A DNA stretch of 64,000 bases from DASQFQ01 sp963730115. Lineage in GTDB: Bacteria > Actinomycetota > Thermoleophilia > Solirubrobacterales > Solirubrobacteraceae. Under the pieces are notes generated by a model. The model was not told the origin of the DNA. It was given only the letters and a program-made list of their open reading frames with translations, and ran no database searches. Shown piece by piece: positions 25,261-34,922 of this stretch (position 1 is its first letter; every line of letters begins with the position of its first letter). The stretch is from contig CAVSQM010000006.1 in assembly GCA_963730115.1 (NCBI GenBank), positions 1 to 64,000 on the forward strand, in the 5' to 3' direction. Position numbers and translations under genes: made by a program.

Positions 25261-25470
25261 CTATTGCTTGGCCATGGCGAGCCGGAAGCGTTCGGCGGGT
25301 GAGATCAGGTGGTCGACGTCCTCGGCGGCGCTGTCGATGTCGATCTGCACCCAGGTGACCTTGCCGCTGAATGCGTTGTCGCCCGGTCCGTAGTCGTCGG
25401 AGACCGGTGCGCCGGCGTCACTGCCGACCTCGGTGGTCTCGTCCATCGTCAGGGATCGGGAGCACCTCAC
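25261..25470 (-). pseudogene. C-terminal remnant of an arylsulfatase
   Basis: 69 codons encode DETTEVGSDAGAPVSDDYG, NAFSGKVTWVQIDID and DHLISPAERFRLAMAKQ, which match the extreme C-terminus of bacterial type I arylsulfatases (the NxFxGxVxWVQIDL...DHLI..ERxxxAxxxQ pattern). The catalytic Cys/Ser motif and the whole N-terminal 400-plus residues are missing. It looks like a leftover from a deletion or insertion event at the edge of the redox cluster that follows. Confidence 0.7.
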
Positions 25471-25549
25471 GCCGCAACTCGCTCATTCGCGCACCTCAAA
25501 GGCTCTACGGAGGACAACCAAGCCGGGCGGATGCTTGCACCTCGGGTGA

Positions 25550-25625
25550 CCCTAGGAGCTCATCACCCACTGCCGCATCGCCCCGCGCAATCACCTCATC
25601 GGGGTGATGCGTCGCGGTCCTAGGG
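25550..25625. repeat. Nested inverted repeats in the intergenic region before the redox cluster
   Basis: Outer arms CCCTAGG (25550-25556) and CCTAGGG (25619-25625) enclose inner arms CATCACCC (25561-25568) and GGGTGATG (25602-25609). The 25471-25688 gap holds no gene. The structure lies 64-139 bases before the first ATG of the rightward cluster, so it may be an operator or a recombination scar. The ribosome site AGAGGAGAAGCGA precedes ATG 25689. Confidence 0.5.
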
Positions 25626-25688
25626 ACGGCGAAGCTGGGTGCCGCGGTCCCTCGGGAACCGCCCTTGCCGGCACCAGAGGAGAAGCGA

Positions 25689-26237
25689 ATGGCCACAGCC
25701 GCGACAGGATCTTCCCGCCCCGGCGTCAGCGTCGGGCCGACGAGCGAGTTCAGCCTGTTCTTCCGGGTCAAGCCCGGTGAGGGTGAGACGATGCGCGCTG
25801 CGCTCCGCGACCTGCAGAACACGCCCGGGTACCGGCCGGGCGACTACGGCATGGCGATCAGCACGATCCACGAGGCGAGGTTCGTGCTCTTCGACGACGA
25901 CACGCGGCTCGCGTTCATCACGAGCTTCGACGGCCCGTGGGACGCCTACATGGAGGACTTCTTCACCTCCGGGCCGACGCTCGCGCTGTTCGACGCGATC
26001 TTCCGGCACACGGAGGGCTACGACGGACTTCCCGACCTCGCTGCCGTGAAAGCGTTCGTCCTCAGCGCACAGCAGACCGCGGCCGCCTACCAGCGCAACT
26101 ACGGCGGCACGGTCAAGGAGATCCGCAAGGCTCAGCGCGTCAACGCGGCCTTCCAGCAGGTGCTCGACCACCCGGACGCGGCGGAGGCGCTGCAGCACCC
26201 GGCGCTGAAGCCGCTGCTGGACGAAGCCGCGGACTGA
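25689..26237 (+). CDS. Ferredoxin-like barrel protein heading a redox cluster
   Basis: 182 residues. TSEFSLFFRVKPGEGETMRAALRDL, ISTIHEARFVLFDDDTRLAFITSFDG and WDAYMEDFFTSG form a dimeric alpha/beta (ferredoxin-like) pattern related to one lobe of DyP-peroxidase and EthD-like proteins. A helical C-terminal part follows (VKAFVLSAQQTAAAYQRNY, PALKPLLDEAAD). No haem-binding His motif like that of DyP is present. The start has a good ribosome site, and the next gene begins 12 bases after the stop. The function is unknown; an accessory role to the peroxidase is plausible. Confidence 0.8.
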   Translation: MATAATGSSRPGVSVGPTSEFSLFFRVKPGEGETMRAALRDLQNTPGYRPGDYGMAISTIHEARFVLFDDDTRLAFITSFDGPWDAYMEDFFTSGPTLALFDAIFRHTEGYDGLPDLAAVKAFVLSAQQTAAAYQRNYGGTVKEIRKAQRVNAAFQQVLDHPDAAEALQHPALKPLLDEAAD

Positions 26238-26249
26238 CTCGGAGACGCC

Positions 26250-27383
26250 ATGTCCGATCACATCTCAGGCCCGCGGGCGCTGGCCGACCCGATCGCCGAC
26301 ATCACCGACGTGTACGCGTTCCCGAGCCCGGAGCGGCCCGGGCATCTCGTGCTCGTGATGAACACGCTCCCGTTCGCGAAGCCCTATGACCTGCTCTCCG
26401 ACGGACTGCTGTACCGGTTCCGGCTGCGCCCGCTCACCGCACGCGCGCCGGGCGACCCGGCGCCGTTCGCCGCCGGCGAGGAGGAGTTCGTGTTCGACTG
26501 CGTGTTCTCGCCTCCGGTCAGCGACAACGGCCCGCAGCGCGCCGAGCAGGACGGCACCTGCACCACCCCGGCCGGCGAGACCGTCTCGTTCCGGGTGAAC
26601 GACCCGGAGGGCGGCTCCGGCGACGGCGTTCGCGTCTTCGCCGGCACGCGCTGGGATCCGTTCATCATGGACGCGCCCGCGACGCTCAAGACGATCGCGA
26701 CCGGCGAGATGCAGTTCACCGACCACGGGTCGATCTACATGGACGGCAAGAACGTCCTCAGCCTCGTGGTCGAGATCGACACCGCGCTCCTGGACGGCGC
26801 GACGCTCGTCGGCGTCGTCGCGGAGACGCTCACGCGCGGCAAGCTCAACGTCCGCATCGAGCGCGTCGGGCGACCCGAGGTCAAGAACCTCATGCTGGCG
26901 CCGAAGCAGTTCGATCCGGTGAACCGGGACCTCGAGATCCGCGACCTCTACAACATGGAGGACGCGTTCCACCTCGCGGACGGCTATCTCGGTGCGTACC
27001 GGGCGAGGCTGAACGCGAACCTCGCGTTCTGGGACGGGCTCGACGGGAAGGCCGACTGGCCGACGGGCGAGGACGGCAGCCATCCGCTGACCGAGCTGGT
27101 GCTCGCCGACTTCCTCGTCGTCGACGTCAGCAAGCCCTACGCCGAGCAGGGCTCGTTCCTCGAGATCGAGCTCGCCGCCCGCCGTGGCGAGGCGCACGAG
27201 ACCTGCGGAGGCCGGGCGCCCAACGACGACGTGATGGACACGATCTTCACGCAGCTCATCAACGCCGGCAACGGGCCCGTCATCCGCGACGGGGTCGACC
27301 ACGCGACGCGGCCCGCCTCGCGCACGTTCCCGTACCTGGCGCCGCCGAATCCGGACCCGCCCGAACCTCCCGAGCACCACTGA
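26250..27383 (+). CDS. DUF4331-family protein
   Basis: 377 residues. The start SDHISGPRALADPIADITDVYAFPSPE and the end GGRAPNDDVMDTIFTQLIN, GVDHATRPASRTFPYLAPPNPD match the DUF4331 pattern (SHxxGP...DxTDVYAF; CGGRxPxDDVMD). No signal peptide is visible, although many relatives are exported. The role of the family is not established. Three bases separate it from the peroxidase gene, so both are probably on one transcript. Confidence 0.85.
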   Translation: MSDHISGPRALADPIADITDVYAFPSPERPGHLVLVMNTLPFAKPYDLLSDGLLYRFRLRPLTARAPGDPAPFAAGEEEFVFDCVFSPPVSDNGPQRAEQDGTCTTPAGETVSFRVNDPEGGSGDGVRVFAGTRWDPFIMDAPATLKTIATGEMQFTDHGSIYMDGKNVLSLVVEIDTALLDGATLVGVVAETLTRGKLNVRIERVGRPEVKNLMLAPKQFDPVNRDLEIRDLYNMEDAFHLADGYLGAYRARLNANLAFWDGLDGKADWPTGEDGSHPLTELVLADFLVVDVSKPYAEQGSFLEIELAARRGEAHETCGGRAPNDDVMDTIFTQLINAGNGPVIRDGVDHATRPASRTFPYLAPPNPDPPEPPEHH

Positions 27384-27386
27384 GCC

Positions 27387-28741
27387 ATGACCACCGTGAC
27401 CGCCACGGATGCCGTACGCCTCGAGCTCGACGACATCCAGAGCGGGGCGCTGCACGAGCGACCGTCGCCCTACGTCGGCGCCTACCTCCTGCTGCGCATC
27501 GACGACCGCGCCGCCGGGCGCGAGCTCGTCCGGCGGCTGAGCCGGCTCGTCGACTCGGGACGGCCCACCTCCGATCCCGCCCGCGACGCCTGGATCACCG
27601 CCGCCTTCACCTACCACGGCCTGCGAGGCGCTCGGGGTGCCGCAGAGCTCGCTCGACAGCTTCGCGCCGGAGTTCCGCGAGGGGATGGCGGCCCGCGCGG
27701 CGCAGCTGGGAGACGTCGGTGAGAGCAGCCCGGAGCACTGGGAGAAGCCGCTCGGCAGCTCCGACGTCCACGTCGCCCTGGCGGCGCTCTCGCCCGACAG
27801 CGCGCGGCTCGAGGCCGTCGTCGAGAAGGCACGCCGCGCCCACCAGGAGCTCGCCGGGCGTCGAGGTGATCTGGCGCCAGGACTGCTACCAGCTCCCGAC
27901 CGGGCGGACGTCCTTCGGCTTCAAGGACGGGATCGGCCAGCCGGCGGTCGAGGGCAGCGGCAGGCCGCCATCGAACCCGAAGGAGAAGCCGCTCAAGGCC
28001 GGCGAGATCGTCCTCGGCTACCCGGACGAGACGGGCGAGCTGCCGCCGATGCCGACGCCGGAGGTGCTCGGCCGCAACGGCACCTACGTCGTGTTCCGCA
28101 AGCTGCACACGAAGGTGGCGGCCTACCGGCAGTACCTCCGCGCGAAGGCCGCGAGCCGCGAGGAGGAGGCGCTGCTCGGCGCGAAGATGGTCGGGCGCTG
28201 GCAGAGCGGCGCTCCGCTGGCGCTCTCCCCGGAGCGCGACGACCCGGAGCTCGGCGCCGACCCGCGGCGCAACAACGACTTCCTCTACGCCGACGACCCT
28301 CGCGGCTTCAAGTGCCCCGCGGGCGCCCACGCGCGGCGCGCGAACCCGCGCGACGCGCTCGACCGCGACGGCAGCGTCGACGTCCGGCTGCACCGCATGA
28401 TCCGGCGCGGCACGAGCTACGGGCCGATGCTGCCCGAGGGCGTGCTCGAGGACGACGGCGCCGACCGGGGCATCATCTTCGTGTTCGCCGGCGCGCACCT
28501 CAAGCGCCAGTTCGAGTTCGTCAAGACCCAATGGCTCAACGACGGCATCTTCATCGGCGCCCCGTCCGAGAAGGACCCGCTGGTCGGGCCGAACGACGGG
28601 TCCGGCCGCCTCACGATCCCTGAGCGGCCGATCCGGCGCCGGCTGCAGGACCTGCCGCCGTTCGTGGTCACCCGCGGCGGCGAGTACTGCTTCGCCCCGG
28701 GCCTGCGGGCGATGCGCTGGCTCGCGGAGCTCGACTCGTGA
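27387..28741 (+). CDS. DyP-type haem peroxidase (two extra bases)
   Basis: About 451 codons. The family signature GFKDGIGQPAVEG holds the catalytic Asp, and CPAGAHARRANPRDAL carries the proximal haem His and conserved Arg. FVVTRGGEYCFAPGLRAM closes the haem pocket. A26626-type errors are seen at A27626 (removal gives YHGLRALGVPQSS) and T27851 (gives HQEPPGVEVIWRQD). It oxidises bulky aromatic or phenolic substrates with H2O2. No Tat signal is visible, so it may be cytoplasmic or encapsulated. The stop overlaps the next start. Confidence 0.9.
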
Positions 28742-29626
28742 CCGATCTCGCTCGAGAAGGGAAGGACGACCGCGTGACAACCGACCGCTGGGCAGCACTC
28801 GACTTCGGCCCACCCCCCTCCGACGGCGCGGAACCCGACTCGCCCGTCCTGCTCGACTACGTCTCCGGCGATCGGGTCGCGGTGATCACGCTCAACCGGC
28901 CCCACGCCGACAACGCGATCACGACCGAGATGGGCGCTCGCCTGACCGAGGTCGTCGAGACGATCGCGGTCCGTACCGCCGTCCGGGTCGTCGTCCTCAC
29001 CGGAGCCGGCGAGCGCGCCTTCTCCGTCGGCAGCGACCTGCGCCAGCGCAAGAACATGACCAAGGAGGACTGGCTGCGCCAGCGCCAGGACTTCGACCGC
29101 ACGCTCTACACCGTCCGCCAGCTGCGCAAGCCGATCCTCGCCGCCGTGAACGGGAGCGCCTACGGCGGCGGCTGCGAGCTCGCCCAGAGCACCGACTTCA
29201 TCATCGCCTCCGAGAACGCCACCTTCGACCAGCCGGAGGCCATGCTCGGCCTGGCGGCCGGCGGCGGCTCGCCGGCACTGCTCCCACGCCTGCTCCCCCG
29301 AGGCAAGGCCCTGCAGATGCTCATGACGGGCGACCCGATCACCGCGCAGGAGGCGTATCGGCTGGGCATGGTCAACGAGATCCACGCCCCGGGCGAGCTG
29401 ATGGACGCGGCGATGGCGATCGCGGAGAAGATCGCGAGCAACTCGCCCGACGGCGGTGCAGGCGGTCAAGCGGGCCGTCCAGCTCGGCGAGGGACAGCCG
29501 ATCGAGCAGGCGATCGCGATCATGATGGACTCGCACTGGCGCTCGGCCGTCCATCCCGACCGCATCGAAGGCATCGGCGCCTTCAACGAAGGCCGCGAAC
29601 CGACCTTCCAGGACTCCGACTACTGA
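28738..29626 (+). CDS. Enoyl-CoA hydratase/isomerase family protein (one extra base)
   Basis: About 296 codons, crotonase fold. VAVITLNRPHADNAIT, oxyanion-hole segment RAFSVGSDLRQRKN, AAVNGSAYGGGCELAQSTDFIIAS with the second oxyanion Gly, and EAMLGLAAGGGSPALLPR are visible. Glu of GGCELA is present. Removing T29443 gives NRPTAVQAVKRAVQLG and leads to the natural end FNEGREPTFQDSDY. GTG at 28738 overlaps the peroxidase stop. A beta-oxidation-like or aromatic degradation step is likely; the substrate is unknown. Confidence 0.87.
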
Positions 29627-29646
29627 TGCCCGGAGGAGGGTGAGCC

Positions 29647-30727
29647 ATGGCCGTGACAGACGATCTCGAGCAGGCGCGCGCCGCACTGCAGATGATCAAC
29701 CCGGCTCCCTACAACGCCGAGGCGCCGCCTGAGGCCCTGGCCGGAGAGATCACCCCCACCGAGCTGCACTACGTCCGCAGCAACTTCGCGCTGCCGGAGC
29801 ACGACGGCACGCTGCGACGTCGGCGGCGCGGTCGAGAACCCGATCAGCCTGACGCTCGACGACCTGCGCGCGATGCCGGCGCACGAGCGGGCGGTCACGC
29901 TCGAATGCGCGGGCAACGGGCGGCTCGAGACACGACCACTGCCGACCGGCGAGCCATGGGGCGACTACGCGGTCTCGACCGCCCGCTGGACCGGCGCCCT
30001 CCTCCACGAGGTGCTCGCGCAGGCGCACCCGGCAACCGACGGGGTCGACGTCCGCTTCGAGGGCGCCGACCACGGCGCGTACCACCTCCAGCCCGTCCTC
30101 GCGGAGACCGACAAGGACGACCTCCGCTTCGTCCGCGCCCTGCCGCTCGCCCACGCAGCCGATCCGGCGGCCGAGATCCTGATCGCCTACGAGATGAACG
30201 GCGAGCCGCTGGGCGCCGACCACGGAGCCCCGTTCCGGCTCATCGTCCCCCACTGGTACGCCGTCGCGTCGGTGAAGTGGCTGAAGCGCATCGACGTCCT
30301 GACCGAGCCGTTCGCCGGCGAGTTCCAGACCGGCCACTACATCTACGAGTGGCCCGACCGACCGCACGAGGCGGTCAGCCTGATGCGGGTCCGCGCACGC
30401 ATCACCGACCCCGCCTACGGCGCGATCCTCAGCCGCGGCACACACACGGTGCGCGGCAAGGCCTGGTCTGGAACCGGCCCCGTGACGCAGGTCGAGATCA
30501 GCCTCACCGGCGAAGGCGACTGGCACGCCGCGCAACTCGAGCCGCCCAAGGGCCCCTACCACTGGCAGGACTGGTCGTTCGAGTGGGAGGCGAGCGACAT
30601 CGGACGGCACACCCTCCGCGCCAGGGCGACCGACGCGGCCGGCAACGTGCAACCCGAGGTCCCGCCCTGGAACCGGCTCGGCTACGGAAACAACGCCATC
30701 GAGGTCTCGTACGTCGACGTGAGCTGA
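29647..30727 (+). CDS. Sulfite-oxidase-like molybdopterin oxidoreductase (one extra base)
   Basis: About 360 codons. ELHYVRSNFALPEHDG, the molybdenum-ligand Cys in VTLECAGNGR, YAVSTARWTGALLHEVL and PFRLIVPHWYAVASVKWL are those of the sulfite oxidase/Mo-dimerisation family. The C-terminal part (HTVRGKAWSGTGPVTQVEIS) is the Mo-co dimerisation domain. An extra T near 29813 shifts the frame; removal gives HDGTRDVGGAVENP. No signal peptide or haem domain is seen. It may oxidise sulfite or a sulfonate-like compound; the nearby arylsulfatase remnant is suggestive but not proof. Confidence 0.87.
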
Positions 30728-30796
30728 CGGGCCGGCTCAGGAGGGATCACCCGCCCCGCCGCGAACCACGTGCCAACTTCCCAAGGAGGCAGACCA

Positions 30797-31190
30797 ATGG
30801 TGCTCGCGGCGGACTACCCGTTCCTGGATGTCTTCTGGACGATGATCCTGTTCTTTTGCTGGGTCGCTTGGATCTGGATGCTGATCATGATCTTCAGCGA
30901 CGTCTTCCGGCGCGACATGTCCGGCTGGGCGAAAGCCGGCTGGTGCGCCTTCGTCCTCGTGCTGCCGTTCCTCGGCGCATTCGTCTACCTGATCGCGAAC
31001 GGCAAGGGCCTGACCGAACGCCGCGTCCACGACGCACAGGTCTCGCAGGCGAACTTCGATCAGCTACGTCCGCACGGTCGCCGCCGACGGCGGCTCGGCG
31101 GGCGAGATCGAGCGCGCCAAGCAGCTGCTCGACAGCGGCGCGATCAACCAGGGCGAGTTCGAGCAGCTGAAGGCGAAAGCGCTCGCCTGA
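30797..31190 (+). CDS. PLDc_N membrane protein with C-terminal SHOCT domain (one extra base)
   Basis: About 131 codons. Two membrane helices (FWTMILFFCWVAWIWMLIMIFSDVF and AGWCAFVLVLPFLGAFVYLI) with the tail ANGKGLTERR are the phospholipase-D-nuclease N-terminal-type module. Removing T31060 joins NFDSYVRTVAAD to a SHOCT end (EIERAKQLLDSGAINQGEFEQLKAKALA). AAGGAGG lies seven bases before ATG 30797. Such proteins are short membrane anchors of unknown function. It closes the redox cluster. Confidence 0.8.
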
Positions 31191-31212
31191 AGCCTGTCCT
31201 CGGCGGAGACGC

Positions 31213-32109
31213 TTGTTCCCCACACCCGCCGAGGCCGCCGACGCGGCGGCGGTGACCGAGGTCGTCGCCGCCGTCGAGTCGTCGCTGTACGGGGAGACGA
31301 CGTTCTCCCAGGGCGATCTGGAGGACGAGTGGTCGGAGCTCGAGCTCGAGCGGGACGCGCGCGTGGTCCGCGACGGCGACCGCGTCGTCGGGTACGGCGT
31401 GGTGCGCGAGCGGGGCGAGGTCTGGGAGGTCGAGGGGTACGTCCACCCCGACGCGGCCGGGCGCGGAATCGGAAGGCTGATCGCGGCCGGGCTCGAGGAG
31501 GACGCGGCCCGCGGCGGCGCACGCAGGATCCAGAGCAGCGTCCTCGAGGCCGACTTCGCCGCCCGGCAGCTGCTCGAGTCGCTCGGCTACGGCACCGTGC
31601 GCGTCTTCCGCGAGATGCGCATCGAGCTCGAGGCGCCGCCGCCCGCACCCGCGTGGCCGGATGGGCTGCGAGTCGTCCCGTTCGACGCGGAGCACGACGC
31701 GCTCGAGTTCCACGCCGCGCACCAGGAGGCGTTCGCCGATCACTGGGACTACAGGCCGCGCGACTTCGAGGCATGGTCGAAGGGCCACCTCGGGAGCGAG
31801 CGCTTCGATCCGGCGCTCTGGTGCGTCGTCCGCGCCGAGGACGAGATCGTCGCCGGCACGATCTGCACGGGCGAGACGTACGGCGGCGGCTTCGTCCACG
31901 CGCTCTTCACGCGTCGCCCGTGGCGCAAGCAAGGCGTCGGCACGGCGCTCCTCGGCGACGCCTTCGGACGCTTCTGGGAGCGCGGTGAGCACCGCGTCGG
32001 GCTCGGCGTCGACGCGGCGAGCGACACCGGCGCGTTCCGCCTCTACGAGCGCGCCGGCATGGCACCCGCCCTCGGCTGGGTGCTGTACGAGAAGCAGCTC
32101 GGCGGCTAG
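31213..32109 (+). CDS. Tandem GNAT acetyltransferase
   Basis: 298 residues with two GNAT domains, an arrangement like mycothiol synthase (MshD). The N-terminal domain has VEGYVHPDAAGRGIGRLIAAGL; the C-terminal one has FVHALFTRRPWRKQGVGTALLGDAFGRF and a final LYERAGMAP, including the acetyl-CoA pyrophosphate loop R.QGVGTAL. TTG at 31213 is the first start in frame; a GTG at about 31252 is an alternative. The substrate is unknown. Confidence 0.83.
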   Translation: MFPTPAEAADAAAVTEVVAAVESSLYGETTFSQGDLEDEWSELELERDARVVRDGDRVVGYGVVRERGEVWEVEGYVHPDAAGRGIGRLIAAGLEEDAARGGARRIQSSVLEADFAARQLLESLGYGTVRVFREMRIELEAPPPAPAWPDGLRVVPFDAEHDALEFHAAHQEAFADHWDYRPRDFEAWSKGHLGSERFDPALWCVVRAEDEIVAGTICTGETYGGGFVHALFTRRPWRKQGVGTALLGDAFGRFWERGEHRVGLGVDAASDTGAFRLYERAGMAPALGWVLYEKQLGG

Positions 32110-32741
32110 GGATTCGCGAGCGAGAGGCGGCGCATCAGCGCCGCCAGCTCGGGATGGTGGTGCGGGCCGGGAGCGTCCAGGCGCTCGACGATCCGCTCGC
32201 GCACCGGGCGCGGCATCGCCTGCGAGAGCTTGGCCTTGGCCTCCACCCGCGTGGCCCGGAGCCGGAAGGCGACGGTCTGGGGCGCGATCCGCCGCGAGAG
32301 CTCCAGGCCCCCGCCCTCCAACCGCCAGCGGCTGTCGCCGAGGGGAGCCTCGTGGCGCTCGAGCGTGCGCGTCAGGAGGTCGAAGCGCGCGTCGCCGTCG
32401 AGCGGTTCCGGCGTCCCGTGCAGGTGGACGGAGATGTGGTTCATCGTGCTCGGGACGTCGGTCAGCTCCGGGCGGTACCACGAGGCCGACACGAACCCGT
32501 GCGGCCCCTCGAAGATCAACAGCGCCGGCACCCGCGCCTCGATGTCCGCGCACTGCGGATCGGCCCGCGCGAAGTGTCCGGCCACCACGAGCTCGTCCTC
32601 CTCCGCGTCCTCCAGCAGGAAGAACCCGTAGGTGGCGCGCAGTCCCGCGGCGCCGACGGTGATGACCCGTGCCCACCCGTACTCGGAGACGACACGGCGA
32701 GCCTCCGTGAGATCAATCGCGTACTTCGACTGGACGTGCAC
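32106..32741 (-). CDS. PaiB-like FMN-binding protein
   Basis: 211 residues, normal for PaiB. MHVQSKYAIDLTEARRVVSEYGWARVITVG, TYGFFLLEDAEEDELVVAGHFARADPQ, ALLIFEGPHGFVSASWY and VPSTMNHISVHLHGT follow the FMN-split-barrel pattern of the family, ending in a helical tail ELAALMRRLSLANP. PaiB in Bacillus is called a negative regulator of sporulation and protease genes, but its biochemical role is unclear. It converges with the acetyltransferase, overlapping four bases. Confidence 0.82.
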   Translation of the reverse strand: MHVQSKYAIDLTEARRVVSEYGWARVITVGAAGLRATYGFFLLEDAEEDELVVAGHFARADPQCADIEARVPALLIFEGPHGFVSASWYRPELTDVPSTMNHISVHLHGTPEPLDGDARFDLLTRTLERHEAPLGDSRWRLEGGGLELSRRIAPQTVAFRLRATRVEAKAKLSQAMPRPVRERIVERLDAPGPHHHPELAALMRRLSLANP

Positions 32742-32775
32742 GCGCCAAGCCTAAGCCCAATTCGCAGCCCCTGGG

Positions 32776-34183
32776 CTACGTCGGCAGCGCCTCCATCACC
32801 GGGTCGATCGCCTCGGCGACCCCGAGCGCGGCTTCGATCGCCTCGGCCGCCTCGAGGCAGGCGAGGTCCTGGAAGCGCGCTCCCATCACCTGCACGCCCG
32901 CGGGCAGGCCGCCGGCCTTCCCGGCCGGCACCGCGGCGGCGGGCAACCCGAGGAGGTTCGCCGGCATGACCGGGCGCAGCAGCTGCAGCGTGGCCTGCGC
33001 CTGCGCCTCGTTCTCGATGTCCCAGCCGTGCGGGAACGGCGGCTGCGTCCAGATCGGGCTGAGGATCAGCGGATGACTCGAGCAGGAACTCGTTCCACGC
33101 GCGGCCGATCGCGCCGCGCTCGACCACGGTCGTGAACACCCCTTCCAGATCCATCGGCGGGAACAGGGGGCTGCCGAAGTCCAGGAAGCGGATCGCGTCG
33201 GGCCCCATGACCTGGCGGAGGAGCGGATCCTGGGCGTGGATGTCGATGAACAGCAGGCGGCCCCACACGTCGAGCGCGGCCTCGTAGAGCGGCGGCTCGA
33301 CCTCGACGACGTCATAGCCCGCGCCGGCGAGCGCCTCGCCCGCGCGCCGGACCGCCGCGGCGATCTCCGGGTGCGTGTCGCCGCCGGGCGGCTCGGCCAG
33401 CATCGCGACGCGGCGCGACTCGGGTCGCGGCACGTCGAGCGGGACGGGGACCGACTCGGGGTCGCGCGGATGCATCCCCGCGACGATGCCGAGCCCGAGC
33501 CGCACGTCGCTCACGCGCCGCGCCATCACGCCCTCGACCACCATCAGCCGCATGCCGGGCCCGAGGTCCTCGGGCGGAATCACGGTCGCGCACGGGACGC
33601 GGCCGACCGTCGGCTTGATCGACGCGATCCCGCAGCAGTGCGCGGGGTTGCGCAGCGAGCCGCCGACGTCGTTGCCGAGCCCCAGCGGCGACATGCCCGA
33701 CGCGAGCGCGGACCCCTCGCCACCGCTCGAGCCGCCCGCGGTGACGTTCGGGTCCCACGGGTTGCGGGTCAGCCCGCGCAGTGACGAGTCGGTGTGGATC
33801 CGCAGCCCGAGGTCCGGCAGGTTCGTGCGCGCGATCGGGATCGCGCCCGCGGCGCGCAGGCGCTCGACCTGGGGCGCGTCGACCGGGGAGACCGCCTCGG
33901 CCAGCGCCGGGACGCCGGACGTCGTCGGCGTGCCCGCCAGGTCGATGTTCTCCTTGACGGTGACCGGGACGCCGTGGAGCGCACCCTCCGGCGCCGACCG
34001 GTCCGCCGCGTCCGCGGCCGCGCGCGCCTCGTCGGCGAGCACGAGCGTGATCGCGTTGAGGTGGCCGTTGACCGCCTCGATCCGCTCCAGGTGCGCGTCG
34101 ACGACCTCGCGCGACGACACCGCGCGGGTCGCGATCAACTCGGCCAGCTCGCCGGCGCCGCGGCGCCACAGGTCCTCAGACAC
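32776..34183 (-). CDS. Amidase-signature family hydrolase (one extra base)
   Basis: About 469 codons. The catalytic Lys lies in VTVKENIDLAG, the cis-Ser in TAGGSSGGEGSALASG and the nucleophile Ser in GNDVGGSLRNPAHCCG; HPLILSPIWTQPPF and LPAGVQVMGARFQD close the fold. Removing A33081 joins NEFLP to SHPLIL. GTG at 34183, behind GGAGGAG, overlaps the end of the metal-efflux gene by eight bases and is preferred to the ATG further up at 34240. It hydrolyses an amide; substrate unknown. Its coupling to a metal-efflux operon is unusual. Confidence 0.87.
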
Positions 34184-34922
34184 GTTGCTCCTCCGATTGG
34201 GCTCCAGCTGACGGGATTGTCGCGCAACAGTCGTCGTCACAGGGCGCCGCCCCGGCCAGCGGATCCGCGACGCAACAGCCCTCGCCTCGCCACGCCTCGC
34301 GGCCCTCCTTGACGGCCACGGCGGCGATCAGCAGGCCGACCGCCGGGTCGAGCCACCAGGCGCCGGCGAGCGCGTTGCCGAGCAGCCCGATCAGCAGCGC
34401 GCCGGCGAGGTACGCGCAGAGCATGTTCTGGCGGCCCTCGCCCTTCGTCGCGGCCGAGCCGAGCTGGTCCGCCAGCCGTTGCTTGGCGATGCCGAGGATC
34501 GGCATCACGATGACGCTCGAGATCGCCAGCCCGATCCCCACCCAGCTCTCGTCGGGACGCTCGCCGCCGATCAGCGCGCGCAGCGATTCGACGGCGACGT
34601 ACGGCGCGAGCAGGAAGAACTGGAGCGCGACGAGCTTCTGCGCGCGCCGCTCGGCATGCGCGGAGAACATGCGGTGGCCGGTGAACCGCCACACGATCAC
34701 GACGCTCGCGAAGCCCTCGATCGCGCTGTCCAGGCCGAACCCGACGAGCGCGATCGACGACGCCACCAGCCCGGCCGTGATCGCGACGGCCCCCTCGACG
34801 GTCATCCACGCGAGGCTCAGCCAGGAGAGCGTGCGCGCACGCTTGGCCAGCCGGCGGTACGACGCCACGTCGACCGCGGGCGCGACGGGAGCCGCCGGGA
34901 GGGTCGGGAGCTCGATGCTCAC
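34176..34922 (-). CDS. Cation-efflux (CDF-like) membrane protein with Cys-rich tail
   Basis: 248 residues with about six helices. TLSWLSLAWMTVEGAVAITAGLVASSIALVGFGLDSAIEG corresponds to helices 1-2 with an acidic metal-site Asp, and AWWLDPAVGLLIAAVAVKEG to helix 5-6. The C-terminal tail CCVADPLAG...CDDDCCA has five Cys residues, suiting a soft or divalent metal such as Cd, Zn or Pb. GTG at 34922 overlaps the CadC-like repressor stop (GTGA). It probably exports the metal that the repressor senses. Confidence 0.82.
   Translation of the reverse strand: MSIELPTLPAAPVAPAVDVASYRRLAKRARTLSWLSLAWMTVEGAVAITAGLVASSIALVGFGLDSAIEGFASVVIVWRFTGHRMFSAHAERRAQKLVALQFFLLAPYVAVESLRALIGGERPDESWVGIGLAISSVIVMPILGIAKQRLADQLGSAATKGEGRQNMLCAYLAGALLIGLLGNALAGAWWLDPAVGLLIAAVAVKEGREAWRGEGCCVADPLAGAAPCDDDCCATIPSAGAQSEEQRV

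Noticed and set aside
24191..31190. tRNA-Gly as attachment site of a genomic island carrying the redox cluster
   Set aside because: No integrase gene is nearby and no repeat of the tRNA 3' end was found downstream.
34184..34240. Upstream ATG start for the amidase at 34240
   Set aside because: The extra residues do not resemble the family, and GTG 34183 has a good ribosome site and the coupling overlap.
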